Shown: in pieces, positions 6,483-10,738 of the stretch
How the letters are laid out: each line of letters begins with the position of its first letter
Numbering within the stretch: position 1 is the first letter of the stretch
Source: JBBRLA01 sp038231615
Lineage (GTDB): Bacteria; Myxococcota_A; Polyangia; Palsa-1104; JAEUJZ01
Length of the DNA stretch: 10,738 nt
Reading direction: 5' to 3'
NCBI GenBank assembly: GCA_038231615.1
Contig: JBBRLA010000264.1
Coordinates: forward strand, 1 to 10,738
Position numbers and translations under genes: made by a program
The notes under the pieces: generated by a model
What the model saw: only the letters and a program-made list of their open reading frames with translations
Told to the model about the DNA's origin: nothing
The model's database searches: none

Positions 6483-7827
6483 AGGCGCAGATGGCCCGGC
6501 GAAAGGCCGCGGCGTCGGGGTGGCGGGCCCCGGGGTCCTTCGACAGGGCCAAGAGGATGGCGGCGGAGAAGTCTTCGGGGATGTCCGGGCGCATGGAGCG
6601 CGGCGGGCGAGGCTCCTCCTGCACCTGGGCAAAAGCCACCGCGATGGGGGTGTCGCCGACGAAGGGCGGCTGGCCCAGGAGCGCGAAGTGGGCCATGGCG
6701 CCCAGGGCGTAGACGTCGGTGCGGGCATCGATCTTGCCGCCGCGGATCTGCTCGGGGGCCATGTACTCGGGGGTGCCCAGGATGATCCCGGTGCCGGTGG
6801 TGGCCCCGTCGGCGAAGGCGGCCTGGGCGATGCCGAAGTCGATGACCTTGACCGACTTCTCGGCGGAGTCGTCGTCGGGGCCCGGCATCCCTTGGCCTTT
6901 GCCTTGGCCGTAGCGGGCGGGCTTGCCGAGCAGGACGTTGTGTGGCTTGAGGTCGCGGTGGATCACCCCGACCTGGTGGGCGGCGGCGACGCCGGCGGCG
7001 ATCTCGGAAAGGACGCGGCGGGCCTCGGGGATCGACAGGGGGCCCAGGCGGCGCACCCGAGCAAAGAGGGTCTCGCCGTCGATGTACTCCATCGAGAGGA
7101 AGAGCAGGGGGCCGTCCTCGTGCAGGTCGTGGATGCGGATGATGTTGGGGTGGGTCACCCGGCGGGCGGCCTGCACCTCGCGGCGGATGCGAACCGCCAG
7201 CTCGGCGGCGTCGCCGCCCCCGGAGGACAGGGACGAGATGGTCTTCAGCGCCACGCGCTCGCCCAGCTTGGCGTCGCTGGCCAGGTATACCGCGCCCATG
7301 CCGCCGCGGCCCAGCTCACGCTCGACGGTGTAACGGGACAGGACCTCCTGCCCGGGAGTAAGCTCGCCCAGGCCGTAGCCGTCGGTTGCTGCGTCTGCCA
7401 AAAGGCCCTTGCCCGCTTGGCCAGGCCCCTGGCCGCCGCGACGCCCGGGGGTGTTGTTGCCGGGAGGAAGGTACGGGCGCCGGGGGGAATCCACCTGCTG
7501 GGCGGCGTTGCTGGCGCCGCCGCTGGGGCCCGGGTCGGGCAGGCCAGGTCGCTGAAGTCGCTGGGAGGCCTGGGCGGCCAGGCGGTTCAGGCGCTGGTTC
7601 AGCTCGAAGTCGACGGAGCAGACGATGGATTCCAGGTTCTGGATGCGGGCCTCCAGGTCGGCGGCGCGCTTGCGATCGGCGGAGTCCGACTGAGGGTTCC
7701 CCGTCAGGCGCAGGCGCTGCTGCTCGGCATCGAGCTGCTTCTCGCGGAGGCGGAAGTAGGCGCGGATGAAGACGATCCCGACCGGCAGGCCGAAAAAGAT
7801 GAAGATGGGGATCAGAATGGCTTCCAT
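6481..7827 (-). CDS. Membrane-anchored Hanks-type Ser/Thr protein kinase
   Basis: Predicted Ser/Thr kinase of 448 aa. Residues 3-23 are one hydrophobic helix, then a charged coiled-coil region at about 25-90 (REKQLDAEQQRLRL and LEARIQNLES), then a Pro/Gly/Gln-rich linker (92-160). The kinase domain is at about 165-445. It has the P-loop GRGGMGAV (173-180), the ATP-anchoring lysine in VALK (K195), E217 in helix C, HRDLKPHN (290-297, catalytic D292), DFG (330-332) and APE (357-359), so it should be active. The helix plus coiled coil recalls the small phage-shock protein PspB, which is an inference from pattern only. About 25 residues, Gly/Gln/Asp-rich, are inserted between the catalytic loop and DFG (about 301-325). 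ATG 7827 is preferred over 7968 because the membrane helix begins immediately and the upstream extension is Ala-rich without structure. No Shine-Dalgarno precedes it, but a -10-like box does. No obvious substrate gene is adjacent. Confidence 0.92.
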   Translation of the reverse strand: MEAILIPIFIFFGLPVGIVFIRAYFRLREKQLDAEQQRLRLTGNPQSDSADRKRAADLEARIQNLESIVCSVDFELNQRLNRLAAQASQRLQRPGLPDPGPSGGASNAAQQVDSPRRPYLPPGNNTPGRRGGQGPGQAGKGLLADAATDGYGLGELTPGQEVLSRYTVERELGRGGMGAVYLASDAKLGERVALKTISSLSSGGGDAAELAVRIRREVQAARRVTHPNIIRIHDLHEDGPLLFLSMEYIDGETLFARVRRLGPLSIPEARRVLSEIAAGVAAAHQVGVIHRDLKPHNVLLGKPARYGQGKGQGMPGPDDDSAEKSVKVIDFGIAQAAFADGATTGTGIILGTPEYMAPEQIRGGKIDARTDVYALGAMAHFALLGQPPFVGDTPIAVAFAQVQEEPRPPRSMRPDIPEDFSAAILLALSKDPGARHPDAAAFRRAICA

Positions 7828-7834
7828 GGCGGGC

Positions 7835-7840
7835 ACTATA
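7835..7840 (-). promoter_or_regulatory. -10 box implying a leaderless kinase mRNA
   Basis: The minus strand reads TATAGT here, one mismatch from TATAAT, and 7 bases separate it from the kinase ATG. Normal initiation would start the transcript at or next to the ATG. No purine-rich ribosome binding site lies between. A good -35 is not visible 16-18 bases upstream (GGAAAC at 17), so the promoter assignment is tentative. Confidence 0.4.
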
Positions 7841-8044
7841 GCGGAATCGGCAGAGAGGTTTCCGCTTAGCGCCCAATGTGGGAAAGCCGGTCCTCGCAGT
7901 GCATCGCATCGCGGGCCCGCAGCCGCGGTCGCAGCCTTGGCCGCAGCCGTAAAGAAGGGGAGCGCCATGCCCCTTCAGACCGGGCCCCACGGGCGTGCGC
8001 GGGCGACTCCGCGGCCCGCGCCCCATTGCGGGGCGGGGGGGCCT

Positions 8045-8074
8045 TTGACAGGGGGCTTCGGGGCACGTTAAGCT
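8045..8074 (+). promoter_or_regulatory. Sigma-70-type promoter for the NTF2-like gene
   Basis: A perfect -35 TTGACA (8045-8050) is followed after 18 bases by TAAGCT (8069-8074), which keeps the key T, A and final T of the -10 box. Transcription would start near 8081, giving a leader of about 30 bases that contains GAGGAAGGA (8093-8101) ahead of GTG 8111. The rest of the 283-bp divergent spacer (7828-8110) is GC-rich, with CGCAGCC repeats near 7919-7950 and no gene that I can support. Confidence 0.65.
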
Positions 8075-8110
8075 CCCCTGTCGCTCAGCAGCGAGGAAGG
8101 ACCCACCACC

Positions 8111-8593
8111 GTGCATCCCAACGAGAAGCTCATCGAGACCTTCTACACCGCCTTTCAGAACAAGGACCCGGCGGCGATGATCGCCTGTTACCATCCGGAG
8201 GTCGAGTTCTGCGACCCGGTGTTCACCGGCCTCAAGGGGGACCGGGCGGGGGCGATGTGGGAGATGCTGGCGCGACGGGCCAAGGACCTGACGCTGACGT
8301 TTGGCGGCATCTTCGCGGACGACCAGCGTGGCCGGGCACACTGGGAGGCCACGTACACCTTCTCGGAGACCGGCCGGAAGGTGCACAACGTCATCGACGC
8401 GGAGTTCAGCTTCCGCGACGGGAAGATCGTGCGACACCAGGACCGCTTCAACCTGTGGCGCTGGGCGGCAATGGCGCTGGGCCTGCAAGGGATGCTCATG
8501 GGCTGGCTGCCGCCGGTGCAGTCGGCGATCCGCAAAAAGGCGGCGGGCAACCTGGATCGTTATCTGTCGTCGCGGGACAAGCCGGCACAGTGA
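8111..8593 (+). CDS. NTF2/SnoaL-like protein
   Basis: A 160-aa protein of the NTF2-like cone-fold superfamily. The opening LIETFYTAFQNKDPAAMIAC (7-26) and YHPEVEFCDPVF (27-38) are the typical first helices and strand. The later segment DAEFSFRDGKIVRHQDRFNL (96-115) matches the SnoaL-type strand pair around GKI. Members can be isomerases, cyclases or ligand-binding proteins, so no reaction is assigned. The C-terminal WAAMALGLQGMLMGWLPP (118-135) is unusually hydrophobic and could be a buried helix or a weak membrane association. GTG 8111 is supported by GAGGAAGGA (8093-8101) and by the promoter at 8045-8074. The stop overlaps the next gene's start as GTGA, which indicates translational coupling. 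The gene is divergent from the Ser/Thr kinase. Confidence 0.88.
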   Translation: MHPNEKLIETFYTAFQNKDPAAMIACYHPEVEFCDPVFTGLKGDRAGAMWEMLARRAKDLTLTFGGIFADDQRGRAHWEATYTFSETGRKVHNVIDAEFSFRDGKIVRHQDRFNLWRWAAMALGLQGMLMGWLPPVQSAIRKKAAGNLDRYLSSRDKPAQ

Positions 8594-9126
8594 CGGCGGA
8601 CGCCCCGGCGCGGCTGCGCATCCACGGGGAGCGGGGAACAGACGGGGAGGTGCGTTCCACGTTCCTGGTGCTGCTCTCGGGCGGCGGCGAAGCGGCGGTG
8701 CTGCTCTCGGGCGGCGGCGAGGCGGACGAACTCTTGCCGTTGCCGGCGGGGGCGTTGTCGGCAGTGTTTGCCCGCTATGGCCGGCCTCTAGATGAGGAGC
8801 TGTGCGGGGATGCGCGAAACGGGGCGGGAATGGAGGTGTGGCTGGGGCGGCGGCGGGCGGACGAGAAGCCGGGTAGGGACCCAGGGGACGAGGGGCAGGG
8901 TAGGGGCCAAGCGAAAGAAGAGCAGGGTGAAGGCCAAGCGAACCCAGAGCAGGGTAGGGGCCAAGGGGTGTTGCGGGCGTTCGTGTTCAAGCCGTTCGGA
9001 TGGGTGGTCCCGGCGGATTATCTCGCGCTCTTCGTGGAGGGACAGGACGAGCCGCTGGTCGCGCCGGCACCGCTGTGCGCGGCGGCCCTGACGGCCCTTT
9101 GTCGGGCGGCGGCGGGAAGAACATGA
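8590..9126 (+). CDS. Unknown protein with internal 10- and 9-residue repeats
   Basis: A 178-aa protein of no family I recognise. GTG 8590 overlaps the previous stop as GTGA, so it is likely translated by coupling. There is no separate ribosome binding site worth noting. Residues 27-46 are a perfect-to-near-perfect duplication of VLLSGGGEA followed by A or D. Residues 95-126 are a hydrophilic Gly/Gln/Glu-rich linker of 9-residue repeats (GRDPGDEGQ, GRGQAKEEQ, GEGQANPEQ, GRGQG). The remaining parts look folded: a first half with VWLGRR (83-88) and a second with GVLRAFVFKPFGWVVPADYL (126-145). The repeats thus separate two short beta-rich halves. The reading frame extends upstream of 8590, but that part is a shadow of the NTF2-like gene. 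Its stop TGA (9124-9126) overlaps an ATG at 9123. Confidence 0.72.
   Translation: MTADAPARLRIHGERGTDGEVRSTFLVLLSGGGEAAVLLSGGGEADELLPLPAGALSAVFARYGRPLDEELCGDARNGAGMEVWLGRRRADEKPGRDPGDEGQGRGQAKEEQGEGQANPEQGRGQGVLRAFVFKPFGWVVPADYLALFVEGQDEPLVAPAPLCAAALTALCRAAAGRT
8667..8720 (+). repeat. 24-bp direct repeat, 30-bp period
   Basis: A 24-base unit beginning GGTGCTGCTCTCGGG is identical at 8667-8690 and 8697-8720. It encodes the duplicated VLLSGGGE segment of the 8590 protein and looks like a recent in-frame duplication. Confidence 0.9.
8869..8965 (+). repeat. 27-bp tandem repeat, about 3.6 copies
   Basis: Units start at 8869 (most diverged), 8896, 8923 and 8950 (partial). The core reads CAGGGTAGGGGCCAAG. 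The copies at 8896 and 8950 share this 16-base core exactly. All units stay in frame and give the 9-residue repeats in the middle of the 8590 protein. Confidence 0.85.
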
Positions 9127-9353
9127 GGCCGCAACGCATCGTGACCGGCGGGACTGCTCCGGCATCACCCGATCTCGGGTTTCGATTTCGGGTGACGCCG
9201 GGGCCATACTGCCGCGGGTCCTACGTCTTCGCTGTCTTCGCGGTACCCTCCGCATTTGAGGGAACAAGATCCCATCTCCGGCTCAGTCCGCCCGCCACGG
9301 CCAGAGGGCCTTTCTTTCCCCGCGGCGCACCTTGGGGCAAGCTTCCATCATGA
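9123..9353 (+). CDS. Possible small leader ORF, rich in aromatic residues
   Basis: A 76-codon frame joins two genes exactly. Its ATG (9123-9125) overlaps the stop of the 8590 gene as ATGA, and its TGA (9351-9353) overlaps the DAHP synthase ATG as ATGA. It contains seven Phe, two Tyr and one Trp codon. Six of these aromatics fall between codons 20 and 39 (F20, F22, Y29, Y34, F36, F39), and F20 and F22 lie in or at the end of the loop of the 9159-9201 hairpin. Because DAHP synthase starts aromatic amino-acid synthesis, a translated leader that senses aromatic aminoacyl-tRNA, or simply carries ribosomes into the next gene, is conceivable. Against this, its codons (CGA, AGA, GTA, TCA, ACA) are unlike those of its neighbours and no fold or homologue is apparent. 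It may be ordinary untranslated spacer. Confidence 0.25.
   Translation: MRPQRIVTGGTAPASPDLGFRFRVTPGPYCRGSYVFAVFAVPSAFEGTRSHLRLSPPATARGPFFPRGAPWGKLPS
9159..9201 (+). promoter_or_regulatory. Strong hairpin upstream of DAHP synthase, with competing arm
   Basis: CCGGC-A-TCACCCGA (9159-9172) pairs with TCGGGTGA-C-GCCGG (9188-9201): 13 of 14 pairs with one A/C mismatch and a 15-base loop. The same left arm can instead pair with GTGACCGG (9141-9148) with a two-base bulge, so the two structures are mutually exclusive. No T-run follows the main stem. A weak GGCC-AGAG-GGCC hairpin followed by TTTCTTT is at 9299-9317, before ATG 9350. This arrangement is compatible with attenuation or with an mRNA-stability element. 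No function is proven. Confidence 0.45.
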
Positions 9354-10738
9354 GCACCATCAGCGACTCTGTCCGCGGGCCCTGGTCGCCGGATTCCTTC
9401 CGGGAGCGCCCCGCGGCGCAGCATGTCCACTACGAGGATCCCGCCGCGGTCGAGGCGGCGGTGCACAAGCTCCGTTCGCTGCCGCCCCTGGTGAACTCGT
9501 GGGAGGTCGAGCGCCTGAAGCACCTTCTTTCGGAGGCGCAGGAGGGGAAGCGCTTCCTCTTGCAGGGCGGCGACTGCGCCGAGACCCTGGACGATTGCCG
9601 CGCCTCGATCATCACCAGCAAGATCAAGATTCTCCTGCAAATGTCCCTGGTGCTGGTCCACGGCTCGAAGAGGCCGATCATCCGCGTGGGGCGCTTTGCC
9701 GGGCAGTACGGCAAGCCGCGCTCCAGCCCCACCGAACGCCGGATGGTCCCGGCGGACGGCCCCGAAGCCAATCCACAGGAGCTGCCGAGCTACTTCGGCG
9801 ACCTGTACAACCGCCCCGAGTTCACCGCGGCGGCGCGGCGCCCGGACCCGGATCTGATGGTCACCGGCTACCAGCATGCGGCCCTGACGTTGAACTTCAT
9901 CCGCTCGCTGGCCGCGGGCGGCTTCGCCGACCTGCATCACCCCGAATACTGGGACCTGGGGTTCTTCGACCGCGCCGAGTTGCCCGCCGACTTGCGCGAA
10001 GAGTACCAGCGCACCACTCGGGAGATGGGCGAGGCGCTGCGCTTCATGGAGGCGCTGGGCGAATCCAAGGTGGAGACGCTGACCCGGGTGGAGTTCTTCA
10101 CCAGCCACGAGGGACTGAACCTGTTCTACGAATCGGCGCAAACCCGGGTGGTGCCGCAGTGGCCGGGGCACTACGATCTGACCACCCACCTGCCGTGGAT
10201 CGGCGAGCGCACGCGGGCGTTGTCCGGGGCCCACGTGGAGTTTTTCCGCGGGGTGAAAAACCCCATCGGGATCAAGCTGGGCCCGAGCGCGCAGCCGGAC
10301 GAGGTGGCGCAGCTCTGCGAGGTGCTGAACCCGGCGGACGAAGCGGGGAAGATCCTGCTCATCGCCCGGGTGGGCGCGGCGCGGGCGGAGGAAGTGCTGC
10401 CGAAGCTGGTGGAAGGGGTGAAGCGGGAGGGGCGCAGGGTGCTCTGGGTGTGCGACCCGATGCACGGCAACACGCAGTCGCTGTCCTCGGGGCTGAAGAC
10501 GCGGAGCTTCGACAACATCCTGCGGGAGGTGGAGATCTCGTTCGACGTGCATCAGGCGCTGGGCTCGGTGCTGGGCGGAGTGCATTTCGAACTGACCGGG
10601 GAGGACGTCACGGAGTGCATCGGCGGCGGTCTCAGCGAGAAGGATTTGGACAAGAACTACGCCAGCCGCTGCGATCCTCGCCTGAACTACCGGCAGGCGC
10701 TGGAGATGGCCTACCGGCTGGCGCGGCGGATGTCGCGG
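9350..10738 (+). CDS. Class II 3-deoxy-7-phosphoheptulonate (DAHP) synthase, 3' end beyond window
   Basis: Condenses phosphoenolpyruvate and erythrose 4-phosphate to DAHP, the first step of the shikimate pathway, in the cytoplasm. The whole length matches the plant/mycobacterial class II type: LQGGDCAE (71-78), RVGRFAGQYGKPRSSPT (112-128), SHEGLNLFYE (252-261), HLPWIGERTR (280-289), NPIGIKLGP (304-312), CDPMHGNT (368-375), FELTGEDVTECIGG (413-426) and CDPRLN (441-446). The expected divalent-metal ligands are all present: C76, H372, E414 and D442. The frame is open for 463 codons to the last base. Family members are about 450-470 aa, so only a few residues should be missing. ATG 9350 is chosen because it precedes the conserved domain normally. 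Its ribosome binding site is weak (GGGG at 9334-9337), which fits coupling to the frame ending at 9353. Homologues are called aroG in mycobacteria and phzC in phenazine clusters. No phenazine gene is seen here. Confidence 0.96.
   Translation, partial: MSTISDSVRGPWSPDSFRERPAAQHVHYEDPAAVEAAVHKLRSLPPLVNSWEVERLKHLLSEAQEGKRFLLQGGDCAETLDDCRASIITSKIKILLQMSLVLVHGSKRPIIRVGRFAGQYGKPRSSPTERRMVPADGPEANPQELPSYFGDLYNRPEFTAAARRPDPDLMVTGYQHAALTLNFIRSLAAGGFADLHHPEYWDLGFFDRAELPADLREEYQRTTREMGEALRFMEALGESKVETLTRVEFFTSHEGLNLFYESAQTRVVPQWPGHYDLTTHLPWIGERTRALSGAHVEFFRGVKNPIGIKLGPSAQPDEVAQLCEVLNPADEAGKILLIARVGAARAEEVLPKLVEGVKREGRRVLWVCDPMHGNTQSLSSGLKTRSFDNILREVEISFDVHQALGSVLGGVHFELTGEDVTECIGGGLSEKDLDKNYASRCDPRLNYRQALEMAYRLARRMSR

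Noticed and set aside
5668..7828. Convergent SDR and kinase genes as a toxin-antitoxin or defence pair
   Set aside because: Both are full-length housekeeping-type or signalling enzymes, far larger than toxin-antitoxin genes, and their shared terminator explains the close ends.
7316..8488. Minus-strand frame spanning the kinase start and the NTF2-like gene
   Set aside because: It overlaps two well-supported genes in other frames and shows no domain.
7876..8589. Upstream extension of the repeat-containing gene
   Set aside because: This part lies in the wrong frame over the NTF2-like gene and its promoter. GTG 8590 with the GTGA overlap is a better start.
9221..10585. Long minus-strand open frame (454 codons) opposite DAHP synthase
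   Set aside because: The plus strand encodes an unambiguous class II DAHP synthase with all metal ligands. The minus frame is compositionally a shadow.

Overview
The window is GC-rich (about two thirds G+C by eye) and densely coded, with strong third-position G/C in the real genes. No tRNA, rRNA, CRISPR array, transposase or phage gene was seen. A multi-membrane-pass NtrB-type histidine kinase, a Hanks-type Ser/Thr kinase with an N-terminal membrane segment, and a class II (plant/mycobacterial-type) DAHP synthase together suggest a large-genome, high-GC, signalling-rich bacterium. A Myxococcota-like or other deltaproteobacterial-grade organism is the best guess, but the taxon is inference only.

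Layout, left to right. 1-236: apparently non-coding, with a hairpin and a 12-bp tandem repeat. 237-2492 (+): membrane-bound sensor histidine kinase with GAF, HisKA and HATPase domains and no response regulator in view. 2583-3212 (+): SAM-dependent methyltransferase, followed after one base by a WbqC-family protein (3214-3933) that appears to begin at a CTG codon. 3934-4281: spacer with a hairpin. 4282-5526 and 4898-5590 (+): two unrecognised, mainly helical proteins. The first has no in-frame stop where the second begins, so the two reading frames overlap by 629 nt. 5669-6466 (+): classical short-chain dehydrogenase, ending at a T-tract terminator shared with the convergent kinase. 6481-7827 (-): membrane-anchored Ser/Thr kinase, possibly on a leaderless transcript. 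From a good promoter at 8045-8074 (+): NTF2/SnoaL-like protein (8111-8593), a repeat-containing unknown protein (8590-9126), a possible small aromatic-rich leader ORF (9123-9353), and class II DAHP synthase (9350 to the window end, no stop reached). Successive frames in this last group overlap by 4 bp (GTGA, ATGA, ATGA).

How they may work together. The methyltransferase and WbqC pair look translationally coupled, and WbqC-family genes are often found in surface-polysaccharide loci. The right-hand group looks like one coupled transcript ending in the first enzyme of aromatic amino-acid synthesis. The short frame before it, with clustered Phe/Tyr codons and competing hairpins, could be a regulatory leader, but this is a hypothesis. 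The most unusual points are the CTG start, the 629-nt overlap between two unknown genes, and the coupled aromatic-rich leader frame. No clearly recognisable new defence or mobile system was found.
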